Source of the DNA: Endomychus coccineus
Lineage: Eukaryota > Arthropoda > Insecta > Coleoptera > Endomychidae
NCBI GenBank assembly: GCA_958510875.1
Contig: OY294068.1
Coordinates: 196,626,315 to 196,690,314, forward strand
Length of the DNA: 64,000 bases
Direction: 5' to 3'
In this document: positions 11,390 through 22,583 of the stretch, piece after piece
Numbering within the stretch: position 1 is the first letter of the stretch
Layout of the letters: every line of letters starts with the position of its first letter
Program-made: the position numbers and the translations under genes
The notes under the pieces: model-generated
What the model was told of the DNA's origin: nothing
The model's input: the letters and a program-made list of their open reading frames with translations, nothing else
The model's database searches: none

Positions 11390-11690
11390 TAAGTAAAAAA
11401 ATCACTCTTATTCACTAAAAATACTATTACATTATTAAGTACATATCAGCTTTGATTGCAACTAAGGGATTACCCTCAGCTGAAGATAAACCTGAATTTA
11501 ATATATTGCTTTTTCCGTTATACATTTCCATCCCTCCCAATTTAACTAGATATTTGTCTGTTCTGTTTTTAAAGTGATACATTTCTTGGGAAATGTGTAA
11601 CCTGTATTTAAAACACGTTGTGCTAATGCTGATATAGGAATAATTTAAAAAATCATTATTATTTATCACGTTCTTCATATTGCGCAATAT
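11390..11690 (-). mobile_element. Penelope-like C-terminal remnant
   Basis: Minus-strand frame 11427-11687 includes a stretch like YLVKLGGMEMYNGKSNILN. It parallels the tail region at 60130-60240 (YLANLEGLEMYERKSN) and resembles the last helix of Penelope GIY-YIG domains. Repeats 'cctcagctg.agataaa' seen at 60140 and 63640. Confidence 0.5.
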
Positions 11691-11699
11691 AACAAGTTA

Positions 11700-13151
11700 C
11701 GCTACTTTTTGATGAGCTTATTTTACGCTTACGCATTTAAATACGTTCATCCGGAATATGAATCTGGAGTTTGTCTACATTCAATTCTAAGAAGTTTTAA
11801 TTTGAAACGTGAGTAAATATTACCACATCACACCAGGTCTATTGGAACCATATTTATTTTCTGGTTTAAAATTGATCCATTACAGGGTGTATGTTCAAGA
11901 ATTAACGCGTAGCAAAATTCTGCAAATCTGTAGATACGGTGAGGGAAACGTTGAGAATATTTTCGTTATTGTAAAAATTCTGGTTTCCCCGGAAGTGCCG
12001 TCCCCTTTGTAATTTTTAATGGGACAGGGATCAACACTGCGTAAAAACATGGGTTCAGAAAGTGAATGTTATTATGATAAAACTTGCGGGTTACAAGGTA
12101 ACATGATGGCACCATGTTAAATAACTTTATTGGAGGTCAAATAAAGATTTAAAATTATTGCCATCACTCCTTGCCTATTTCAACCCCCCAAAACTCCATA
12201 AAATCATCCGGCAGAATGAAAAAAATAAATAAAAAAGAGCCGTTTCGATTTTGAACCCAGCCAGAGTCTCAATAATTGACTAATTTATCATAAAATTGGT
12301 CATATTATCATATGATTCATATTTTTTTGGGGTTCAATTTTAACTGGGCGGCCTGATAAACGGACAAGATAAAAAATTATGGCACACAGTGGAAGTGTAG
12401 AAGAATGGCATGCTTCTCAAGTAACCGCAACTTGGAAAGGGTTAACCTCCAGTCAAAAAAAAGAAAAAATGTGGATACTATATCTCGAGATCTAGCAGCC
12501 GGGGAAAATTCGGTCTGTGAGATGAATTGATCATTGAACCGTCCATAAACCATAGTGCCATCGGGTTAATGTTTAGACCATCAATATCGCTCTGGCTCCT
12601 AGACTATAAGAACAACACCCATATTAATAATAATTATAAGGTACATTTTATTCAGTTGCAAAATAAATAGATCAATAATAATGCTATCGGATGTGTAAAC
12701 ACAAAATCACTTTGAATTGACATCCTCTGCACAAATGGAATGAAATCTAAAGTTATTTTAATCATATTTAAATAGGTTACATTCAGTTTGGCAGAGATGG
12801 ATAATATTCACGCTACGTTTCATTATATTTAACCCCAAAACTCAAGTTCCAAGCTTATATTTTTCCATTTGAAGGAAAATCGAAATATACAGAAGGATCT
12901 TGTTTATTTCATGGATTGCGATTATTGCGCGTATTGTCCGTTAGGTTTCGTTTAGTGAAATAGATACTTGGTTGAGAGCTCTTTATATTTGTCTTGGTTT
13001 GAGTCTATTAGATGTGTGTATATAACTTGTGCTTATCATAATATTTTTTCACATGTTCATATTAGTTTTAGCAACTATGAGTGTTTGCAATCATTTCCTG
13101 TAATTCTAATTTCTAGTTATATGTATTAAGTCTTAACAGTCTTGCTTTATT
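11700..13151. other. Unassigned AT-rich spacer
   Basis: No gene, RNA or clear repeat recognised on either strand. A few short open frames (for example 11809-12012) have no motif. Confidence 0.4.
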
Positions 13152-13391
13152 AGAATGTACGTAGGAAGGATTTATAATTACTGTCTGAATATTAAAAAAA
13201 TTTGGGCTGTGGGGTGTATTTGATGTGGGGATGATTTATGTAATTTTTCATATTATTTGATTTGAATTTTTAGAATGTATATAGGAAGGGTTTATAATTA
13301 CTGTCTGAATATTAAAAATATATGGGCTGTGGGGTGTATTTAATGTGGGGATAATTAATGTAATTTTTCATATCATTTGATTTGAACAAGG
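13152..13391. repeat. 120-bp tandem duplication, two copies
   Basis: Units 13152-13271 and 13272-13391 both start agaatgta, contain 'tataattactgtctgaatatt' cores and 'gggctgtggggtgtattt', and end in ttgatttgaa. A partial third occurrence of 'ctgtggggtgtatttaatg' appears at 13980. Confidence 0.85.
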
Positions 13392-14546
13392 TAAGTGAGA
13401 TACCACCTTACACTTTTTGATGTTTGGTGGTGTTGCAGAATCAAATATATGTGTTTCTTCCTGCTTTACATATTATATTGTTTAATTTCTTTGGAGCGAA
13501 TATTGAACATTTTTTCCAGTTCCGCGTATTTTATTCACATAAAATTAGTTATTTTGTTACACAATGAACATTCCATTCTCTTGATTGCTAATTAGTTTTG
13601 TTGTTTTCAATTCGGTGTTCAAACCATAGATTAATTACTAAATATGATAGCTCTAAAGTCATTGAACAAAATGGTTTAGAGCATGGTTCTATGGGCAGAT
13701 TTCTCCTGTCAATGGCGTCAGTGCGATATTATGGTAAGGGTATAGCGATGACGTAAATTGACAGGATTACATCGCAGTATAGAGCATAGAAATATATATA
13801 TATATAGGATAAACTGCCAGTGAGAGTATTTGATCAGAAGATATTCACTGTTGACCACGAGTGGCCAGCAGCGTTCTCTTACTATGTATATATAATATCT
13901 ATGACTCCTGTCCAGATATTCTTATATGCACGCAGCTCCCCTCATTCATGAGAAAGAGGACGAGATTATTATCTTCTGTCCTGTGGGGTGTATTTAATGT
14001 GGGGATAATTGTGTGAATTTTCATAGTTTTACAAGAAGGTAAGTGAGATTTCCTTAAACAAATGCATGTTTCTTCATGCTTTACATATTGTATTGTTCAA
14101 TTTCTTTGAAGCGAATATTGACATGTTTTCAATTCCGCGTAATGTTCAATATTATTCACATAACCTTTTTGCAAATAACTTATTTTATTACACGAAACAA
14201 CTATTTTCTTTCATGTTATTTCTGAATTCAGTTCTTAAACCATAAATCACTAAATATAGTTGTTTTAGAAGTCTAAAGACATTGAACAATATAATTTTAG
14301 AGCAGATTTTTCATTTTATCAATGACGTCAGTGCGATACCTCTTTCATAATCTAAGTACGATACATAGCAAGTTGAAAGGTATAGATAATAGAATCGTCC
14401 CGCGAATGTATTTGAATCGGTTCTCTGTTATGTATATATAATATCTATGGGTCCTAAATAGCTATACTTTTATGTAGCAGGCGAAGACACCTACCCCTCC
14501 ATGCCATCATTCATGAGAAGAGGACCCAAGAATTTTCTTCTGTCCT
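13325..14546. repeat. ~650/570-bp diverged tandem segmental duplication
   Basis: Copy 1 (about 13325-13979) and copy 2 (13980-14546) share in order: ctgtggggtgtatttaatg, aaggtaagtgagat, ctttacatatt.tattgtt, gcgaatattga, attccgcgta, gacgtcagtgcgata, tgtatatataatatctatg and cattcatgag. The shared GTAAGT donor-like site and TATA-like run are conserved in both. No coding sequence was found. Confidence 0.75.
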
Positions 14547-14559
14547 TCAGAGAACTGCT

Positions 14560-15120
14560 TCAAATCTGCTCAAGAAACTCTTATTCTATTTGTATATATA
14601 TATATATCTATGGTATAGGGAACTCGCCATCTACAATTAGTTTTAATGTCCTTAGGAGAAGGTGGCACTATTGAATCACAGATAAATTCAACTAACGGTG
14701 TACCTGTCAAGTTTTCAGTTCAAAATAGGTGGCCCATAAAAAGACACCTACTTTGGAAAGAGCTGAATGAGGTTAGGTTAAGAATATCCGGAGATGAACT
14801 TGTTCAATTATTACATGATATTTAAGAGATGTTCTGCTATTGCATGGTGGTCTACCACAGATAATAGGAATTATTACCATCTACTGTGTATTTGACCTAG
14901 GTTACGTTCGAATTATCAGAATTCCCTTATAAAATCAAAATTACTTGGGAATTTCGTTCGTTTCTATATTATGTAATACTTGTTTCACCAAATCGTAAAA
15001 TGATGATGTGACTCAATTTTTCCTTTTACCAATTATGAAGCTCATGCCAATTTTCAACATCGTTCCAATAATTATACCATTAACAATCTAGGGCTACTAA
15101 ACGTTATATTGTGATCAACT
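14560..15120. other. Unassigned spacer with short TA microsatellite
   Basis: A short (ta)n run lies at about 14595-14610. Nothing else is recognised. Confidence 0.4.
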
Positions 15121-15129
15121 ATATAGGAG

Positions 15130-15540
15130 GTCGGTCAGTGCGCTACACACATGCCCGAAGGTTTAAGACGGAGTGGTGAGTGAGCAGAAAAGACGAAAGG
15201 CATCGTTCCGTACGCTCACTCCGTCTTTCGCAAACCGGTCAAGAGCGCGAGCTAGATTCTTTAACACTGTCAAAGTTAACTTGAAAACGGTAAATCGGAG
15301 TCACCGTTCGACCGCTTTGTTGAAACCAACAACGTACCGTATAAGCTGATCAAGAGCCGCAGTCTGTTTACGTTTCACGAGCTCGATTTTTTTCTTTACA
15401 ATCGGCCATATAGTTAGCGTATCGAAACTAAGCGAATAGCGTCGAGTATTTCGATGGACCGCTCTCAGTTTGTATTGAAATTTGAAGTGGATAGCATTCA
15501 ATAAGTTGCGGCGCAGTCTAGCTTATTCGTTAATTGTAAA
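15130..15540. repeat. Dispersed repeat related to 61630-61945
   Basis: Contains agacggagtg...gagtgagc and its inverse gctcactccgtctt at 15209-15223, plus blocks 'gagctcgat.tttt', 'tacaatc.g.ca.atagtt' and 'aatttgaagtggat' found again at 61.7-61.9 kb. Probably a MITE-like non-autonomous DNA element. Confidence 0.6.
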
Positions 15541-15669
15541 TTAGTTTATAGAAATAAAACCAGAAACAAAGGTACTTTCGAAATTTATTTCTTTGATAAC
15601 AAATATGGTGTAATGTACAATAAAACAAATAAATATACAATGATTGACCCATATTAATACAAAACAGAA

Positions 15670-18600
15670 CTATCGATTCTTGATTTTCTGCCAATTATTG
15701 AACTTTTGATACGCTGCATTCAGCAATTGATTCAAATGCTTCGTTAGGTGATGTGATAACGGCGACAATTCTCTCAACAGTTTATCCTGTAATCAATTCA
15801 AATATAATTATAAGTTAAAACTTTTTTTTGATATATGAAATTGATGATAATAAATGAATATCAAAGAGAATATATTATTATATTATGTTATTATTAGTTT
15901 TTAATTAAACATGTATTTCTTGAGAAATCGGTCACATTAACACATATGTCAACTATGTTCACATATTTTTCCAAATCTAAAATACCTTAAAGATAAACAA
16001 ACCCACACGACATATAAATTAAATTGTCCAGGTAGTCCAGTGGTAGAAGCTTCGATCTTCTAATCATTGTGGCTTACGTTCGCGGGTTCGAGTCCAGCGA
16101 CGGCGGAATTTTTCCGATGGCCCGAGAAAGTGGTGAAGCAAGATACAATGGGTTGCGGAATCGAGCTTACAACACGAGGTGATTAAATTCGGACTCGGGG
16201 ACTCCCACACTATCTTATGGGATGTTAGAGGACCATAAGGTGCTCATAAAGGGTTTCAAACACCTCCAAATTTAAAAAAATGTAATTGTTTAGATTGCGA
16301 TGCGACTTATACAGGGATCTTTAAACAATACAATAGACTGTATATACACCGATTTTGTAAAGCTTTTGACCGCATAAATTATCATCTATTGATCTCAAAA
16401 CTATCCTCAACAGGTACAAGGTGCGTTATTGGAGTGGTTGAGAAGCTACCTTACCAACTGGAAGCAAATATTAAAGCTAAAAACTCAAATGTTCCATCGG
16501 GGTGCCTCAGGGGTCCCATTTAGGGCCATTGCTGTTTCTTCTTTTCATCAACGATGTAAATTATGTTTGTGAATGACCGACAATATGGCTTCGTCATCAA
16601 AGATCAACCTGCTTACTTAAGTAACACAATGTTCTGCAAATGACCTGGAGGTGTTTCCGGGTCTCTGGAGCTCTGTGTATACGTCATCTTCTAGGCATGC
16701 ACTTTCCGACTATCATAATCGTAATCGGCGACTTCGAAAACCCTCGAGAGCCAGAATTTGTTACATTTTATGAAGAAGAGTCAACAAATTCCTAGAGGAT
16801 GACGTGGTTACCCGGTCTCAGGGTACCACCAGGTATTGCAGAAGAGTTTTTTCACGTCTTAATCATCACTAGCAGCCTTTATATCACCTCTCGAACAGTT
16901 AACAAACATCAAACGATATCTAGGGCGTCAGGACGTCCGGATACCCCCGGGAGGTCCAAGGGGACCTCAGAGAATTTTCTTGGTAGCATATTCGAGTCCG
17001 TTTTTCATTTACCTCAAGAAGTGCACTCAGAAAAATGCATTTTTTGGCTGTAGAAATGCAATACATTTTTTCATAGTCATAGTATAAAAAAAAAGTTTTC
17101 AAACGTCTTATGATGAAGGTCGGAAGACCGCAAGGCGAAATTATAGGTGGCATATGTGTTAGTGTGCCCTATTTCCCGGGAACTTATATATAATTCATAA
17201 CTGGGTCATGAATCATTATTAATTATAACATGTATAAAAATACAAAATACATAATAATAAAGGTTTTGATTATTTACCTCAAACGGTTTGAGTCTTACTG
17301 TGTGAAACCTGTGGAGAGCTTCGTGCATTTTGACGGCTTTCTGTTCATGGTTGGGAATGGTGGGAGGAAAACATTTCCAAAAATGATTTAATAATTCGCA
17401 CAGCGACAGGTACAAATTCCTTACTTCCTTTTCTAAATCGGCCGGAACAAGTTCTGTAAAAGATAAGGTTCGCGCAAACGTTTTACAAACGATTCCTATG
17501 CAAACAACCGCAAGTCTTACGTGCAAGAGACTGCTCCTGAAACCCCCGCATCAGAGCTCCACCAGGTGAAAGTTCACCTAAGGCCCCGACGGCGGCCGCC
17601 GGACTGACTAGATTATGTGACGGATGTCTTGCTTGATTCTGCCACTGTCTCGTCTCCTGAAACACTCCGCGAAGCACGGAGACGCTTTCGTTGGCCGAAA
17701 TATGTTCGGTCAGTGTATCCGGCATCGGTCCGTGAAGATATCTTTCCACCTTGAAACAACAATATCAGGTAAATAGTGGAAAAGGGTGATGGTTACGGAA
17801 AAATAGTTTTAATAAAAAATACAGTTATTGTAATAAATTTTCATAAACTTCGTTTTTATTAAATGAAACGTGGCATGTTTCACCACAAATCAAACAATGG
17901 TTTTACAAACTATGGTTTATTCCTTAAATATTAAAATTAAGAGTAAGAAGGGGATGAGTAAGGTACCCGTACATTTAGGATAAGAGTTACTTACAAATAA
18001 ATTGAATAATGTTGAATTGGTAAAGTCTTTCTGATGATTTAAAAGGTTTCCTGTATTTTTAAGCTTATTAATTTCAATTTTCTTCAAGTTGTTCAATACT
18101 TTACTTTTATCTGACTTATGGAGAATCTCAAAATCATCTCTGAAATGATGATCAGTTTCCTTAATATGATTTACAACTTTTGAATCTTCTTTTTTCAAAT
18201 TAAAATGTTATTTAATTCTAGTTTTGAAAGATTTTCCTGTCTGGCCTATATAGAATTTATCAAAATTTTCACACTACCTTGTATACTCCTGATTTTTGAC
18301 TCATATATTCCTCCACATACTAATACCATAGTGTAGAATTGATTCAATAAGAGATTTATAGATCAGAATTAGCAATTTTTTGTTTAGAAAATTTTTCATG
18401 ATATAAAATTTGTGAATTGATCTTCTGATCCTATTGGTAAGATATTCTATGTTGATCTATGATAATTCCTAAATATCCAATGTTATTATTCTCAGATATT
18501 TTATTAGAATTATTTATTTCAATGATATTAAATTCAGGACGATTAATTGAAGTAACTGAAAATGCAATATAATGGGTTTTTTGAATATTTAATGATAATT

Positions 18601-21600
18601 TAAAAGTATTAAGCCAGTTTTCAGTCTTTATCATTCCTTCAATAACCTTATATTTAGTTTGATTCCAGGTTTTTCCTGCAAAAATGAACACTGAATCATC
18701 AGCATAAGATAATATTTTTCGATCGATATCTAGGTCTCAAAGAGAATTCATATAGGCTATAAACAGAATGGGTCCGAGTACTGTCCCCTGTGGTTTGCCG
18801 GTTTTAATAGTTAATGGATCAGTTACAGTTTTATTTATTCTAAGGTTTTGTTTTCGATTTGTTAAATAATTCTGAAACACCTCTAACTCAATTCCTCTAA
18901 TACCATAATGTGACAATACCTTGAGAAAAATATTGAAAAGGAATGTTTACTATTCAATTTAGTTATGGTCAAGTCCAAAAAGTTAATAGTTTGATTGACT
19001 TCTATTTTAACCGTGAATTTAATTTTGGGGTGTAGATTACAATGTTCTTTCTAGATTAGCAGTAACTGACCACAGGTCCGTTTGTAAAATCATTGTTTGA
19101 TAAAGTCACCGTGTCACCATGTCACGTTTTGTTTGATGAAAAAGAAGTTCGTGAAAATCTATTAACATAGAATATGTTTTTCGGGAGGACCTAATTGATG
19201 GAAAGCGTTACGCGAGAACCGTTACAGGTCTGATTGGTCGAAACCACCAATAGGCTCCTCCTTCTCTTATACCAACGCCCACATCTCTATTGACTACTCG
19301 AGGTGGTCCACTATGTAACATATTTCAGTTATCTTAAGCCACTCTTTAGTATAACACAATAAAAGTTTATCAAATATGATTGTATTTTCATTTTAGATTT
19401 ACTTTATTTATTTCATTTATTTTATTCATTTTATTTTATTTATTTTATTTATTTTATTTATTTTATTTATTTTATTTATGTTATTTATTTTATTTATTTC
19501 ATTTATTTTATTTATTCTATTTATTCTATTTATTCTATTTATTTATTTATTTTATTTATTTTATTTATTTTATTTATTTTATTTATTTTATTTATTTTAT
19601 TTATTTTATTTATTTTATTTATTTTATTCATTTTATTTATTTTATTTATTTTATTTATTTTATTTATTTCATTTATTTTATTTATTTTATTTATTTTATT
19701 TATTTGAACCTTGTTCAGAATTATCAATTTATTCTTTTTTATTTGATTGGAAGAAAAAACATTAAACATGTTCTATATTATTCATTTTTATATAATAAAA
19801 TTGGAATATTTTTTTTAATTAAAACTATAGATATGAATTTTAGACAAGTAAGCACCAAAACCATTCAAAGTTACGGAGAAAGGCTAAAATTCAAAATGTT
19901 GGACTTTTGTCTGAATATATCAGCAATGAAGAATGGGCGCTGAAATGATATATTTGCCCGTGACGTATATTGATGATTTCTGACTATTTTACTAACCAGT
20001 GGTTAGGAAATGATAATCTTACCAGAGAAATGTGGAATTGTCACAATCAAAGACATTACATTACATTTATTTAATAAATTAGTGAAAATCAAACTTTAAA
20101 TAGGTAATTTATTTAAAGTTAGTATGGATTTACATCACATAATGACCGATTCTATTCAATCTATAAATAAACTGACCGATTGAAGTTCAATCAATAACGT
20201 CATCAATTGAAATAATTTAATCGTACCTTTGATAGATTTAGATGAACACCAGCTGATGCCACATCTGACGGATTATTATCCAAATCACTAAATGTGATCT
20301 TCTCCAGAATTCGTTGTTTTTTATTGATAGGTTCGTCAGTTATTTGTACTGTTTCATTATTGATAGTTGTGGTACCGTTTTGTTGGGTGGGGACGGTCGT
20401 ATCTGAGCCATTTTGGACATTTTGTTCGTCAACTTTGTTCTTGGTAGCTTTGAGAACCTAAAATGTACAACAGATGTGCAAGGAGCTATCCTAAGATATG
20501 TTGAACATTTCTTACCATAATCGAATGTTGATTGAAACGTTTTATCATGGCTTGACTAACAGTTCCGTTGTGTACGTTTGTTCTTTCTGGAGCGGTCCCA
20601 TAACCCTCATCTAACGTTTTATCTTCAAAGGCATTTATATTAACTAGAGGATCGTCGACACCTTTTTGAATGTCCCTTTTCATTTCACTATCGTCTATTT
20701 TACCACATTCTGTGAATATGTCTTTGCTTTCTGCATATTTTCGATCTCTACAATTTGATCAAGAAATTGCAGAAAATGCTCATCAAAAAGTGAGAATATT
20801 ACAATTACCTATGAAAATAGTGCGACTGGAAAAACTTTGTCCAAAACTGAGCTTCGGACAATTTCGTGGGCACATTATCGGCATATTTCTTTTTGACTGC
20901 TGGATAGGTTTTAAAAATACATTCTATGATGTCTGGAGTGATGTTATATTTCAATCCGTTACAACCATCAGTTTGGGGCTTGATGTCTGCCAAGAAGGCA
21001 CCGGAGACCCCTAAGACATATTTCAACATTTGATAAGGCATGGAGCAATATGATTTTGAAACAACTGTACGTACCTATTTCCTGTGGTTGTTCTGTTTGT
21101 TTTTGAGTGTACTTGGTTGCATGTTGCGACCAGAACTCTTCTGATGTAACAACTTCAGTCATAACCAAGTCCTTATAAAGTTGTAATAATGCAGGATTCG
21201 ATGACAACATTTTATTTTTTTCTTCCAATTCTCGGTCAACCTAAAACAATGAACCATTCTTTACAATAACCTAGAATATTGTGGACTTGGTCTACATGAC
21301 ACAAAACACTTTCTAAAAAATTTCTTCTTTACCTTTCTTTTAAATTTCGGTAACAAAGTTTGCAACATTTCTTTCACTTTATCTCTGTCCGCAATTTGTG
21401 CAGGTGAACCATTCCTATTTGTAAAATGAAAAGTGGATGACACTCCATTATGTAAGACAACTTGTAACTGAACTTTGGCTTTCCCTTCGGGTGAAATCTT
21501 CTGGGCTGTAACAATTAGTCAAGAAGCAACAATAACACCCAACAATATTTATTACAAACATTTTATGTCTGCATACAGATGCGATACAGCAACGGTATCT

Positions 21601-21713
21601 CTATTTTCTACCATCCATATGAGTCGTTGATCCATGAGAAATAAGGAACCGTCTCCTTTCTTGAATCTTACATGGGGCACCTGTAGCAGTACATCCTCAC
21701 TTGATGTAGCCAT
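15670..21713 (-). CDS. Gtf2h1: TFIIH subunit p62 (GTF2H1)
   Basis: Core subunit of TFIIH, needed for RNA polymerase II initiation and nucleotide excision repair in the nucleus. Coding exons (minus): 21560-21713, 21333-21505, 21075-21240, 20809-21010, 20516-20747, 20227-20457, 17521-17749, 17278-17453, 15670-15786. They sum to 1680 nt, 559 aa, close to the usual ~550. All joins keep frame. The start [10 protein letters not shown] opens the N-terminal PH-like domain ([16 protein letters not shown]). BSD-domain signatures follow: [41 protein letters not shown]. Conserved LSPGGALM and [11 protein letters not shown] lie near the C-terminus. The first donor is a weak GTTTGT. One intron is only 67 bp; two exceed 1.4 kb and are full of TEs. 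A minus-strand AATAAA lies near 15585. Identification is very secure; exact ends are by eye. Confidence 0.95.
16029..16283 (+). mobile_element. tRNA-derived SINE, copy 1
   Basis: The tRNA-like head has an A box (ggtagtccagtggtag) and a B box (gggttcgagtcc, 16084-16095), followed by an unrelated body and an A-rich tail. The 3' body 'accataaggtg.c.ataaagg' matches the copy at 39.1-39.4 kb. The head does not fold as a clean tRNA, so it is a SINE promoter, not a tRNA gene. Confidence 0.85.
16330..16580 (+). mobile_element. Non-LTR reverse transcriptase scrap
   Basis: Shifted frames give a DFVKLLTA...-like stretch (a decayed DxxKAFD box), then [11 protein letters not shown] and a broken GVPQGS.LGPLLF.LFINDV block. 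Jockey-type, with several frameshifts. Confidence 0.6.
17820..18300 (-). mobile_element. Penelope-like element GIY-YIG end (in GTF2H1 intron)
   Basis: Minus-strand frame 17917-18198 reads [18 protein letters not shown], the C-terminal half of a Penelope GIY-YIG endonuclease. Upstream at 18200-18290 a frameshifted '[14 protein letters not shown]' follows. The same family occurs in plus orientation at 52080-52585. Inactive because of a two-base deletion in the GIY-YIG motif region. Confidence 0.75.
18300..18960 (-). mobile_element. Non-LTR reverse transcriptase fragment (in GTF2H1 intron)
   Basis: Order on minus strand: [14 protein letters not shown] N-terminal stretch, [19 protein letters not shown] (motif B), [10 protein letters not shown] (catalytic YADD, motif C), then [10 protein letters not shown] and YLGIIID. 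This is the jockey/CR1-type palm and thumb. It is bracketed by inverted Penelope ends (17820-18300 and 19085-19170). Confidence 0.75.
19085..19170 (+). mobile_element. Penelope-like terminal fragment, plus orientation
   Basis: 'aaatcattgtttgataaag.caccgt' and 'catgtcacgttttgttt.at' match 52505-52560. This is the inverted partner of the minus copy starting at 17820. Confidence 0.55.
19395..19706. repeat. Nonanucleotide microsatellite (TTTTATTTA)n
   Basis: About 34 copies of a 9-bp unit with a few interruptions (ttcat, ttgtt, tattc variants). Because 9 is a multiple of 3, all three frames stay open (FYL/YLF/LFY strings); these are not genes. Confidence 0.95.
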
Positions 21714-22583
21714 CCTCCTTTAATTGTATTTAATCGACTCGTGCCTTAAAAATGTATCAATTGATTAAATTCGAAGCTGTCTCAAAATTCTTAGTCGAAT
21801 TTTATTGGAAACTACAACATAAAAACTATTGTGACTGTTTGTTATATACAACATAGAACATAACCTATCAAAATAATTTCAAAGAAGTGACTACTGCACG
21901 GCTGTGTCGCTATCACATATCTGTGATCGCTATGCGCTATATCTCCCAGCGCGGTTCGGGGTTCGATAGTACCGCACCGCTACCGCAAATTTTTGCTTCT
22001 AAGAACGGGAGAGGGAAAACATGTTCAAAACCAGAATTAACTTTCCAGTAAATTTTTAAGGAAACGGAATAACTGTATTGTATGTATATTGTATTATATA
22101 CTAAAACTAAAGCAATTTATGCAAAGTATTGTGAAGTGCAAACTAGACCCGATCGGACCATGCTTAATGATTGAACAATGCGTAAGACGGAAAGCCACTC
22201 TCATTTTTAAATGGCAAGGAATAGGCAATAGATATATATTCTAATCAAAGCGTCCGGGAAGCAATCATGAAATCACAGAGTATTCAGTAGTAGTGAAAAA
22301 GAATATATGGATTTTTTTTGTTATGTTTGTGAGACTTGTAAACGTGATTTGTAATTGACAATTGACGTTTGACATTTGATAGTTGTTCGCGGGTAGTTGT
22401 TTGACGAGTGCCCATGTTTATTACTAAAAAATCGATTGAATTTAAATCCAATTCAGCCTTCATAAACAAATTTACGATAACCGCTTAACCAAATAGTAGC
22501 TAATCAGGAAGAGTAATAGCGTTTCTACCTATGTACGATTAGATTTTTCGTCGGTTGTATGCAAGTAATGAAATAAAGCCAAA
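21714..22583. promoter_or_regulatory. Divergent intergenic promoter region
   Basis: 870 bp between the start codons of GTF2H1 (minus) and the ZAD-like gene (plus). A locally GC-richer patch (cgctatcacat ... cagcgcggttcgg, 21905-21985) stands out from the AT-rich surroundings. Individual TSSs cannot be placed. Confidence 0.5.

Larger units (their letters stand above)
15922..17182. mobile_element. Element bounded by inverted foldback-type ends
   Basis: Within the last GTF2H1 intron. The left end (ttcttgagaaatcggtcaca) and right end (tgtgccctatttcccgggaa) are inverted copies of the same ~33-bp motif that borders the inner arms of the 10-kb foldback. A degenerate hammerhead core (atgatga, ggtc-ggaa-gacc) lies at about 17110-17135. 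A SINE and a reverse-transcriptase scrap are nested inside. Confidence 0.6.

Noticed and set aside
16029..16100. Possible tRNA gene
   Set aside because: A and B boxes present but no complete cloverleaf, and the same head occurs at 39.1 kb followed by a common body: a SINE.
19380..19943. 187-codon and overlapping frames rich in FYL/YLF, both strands
   Set aside because: Produced by a 9-bp microsatellite whose period is a multiple of three; not a protein.
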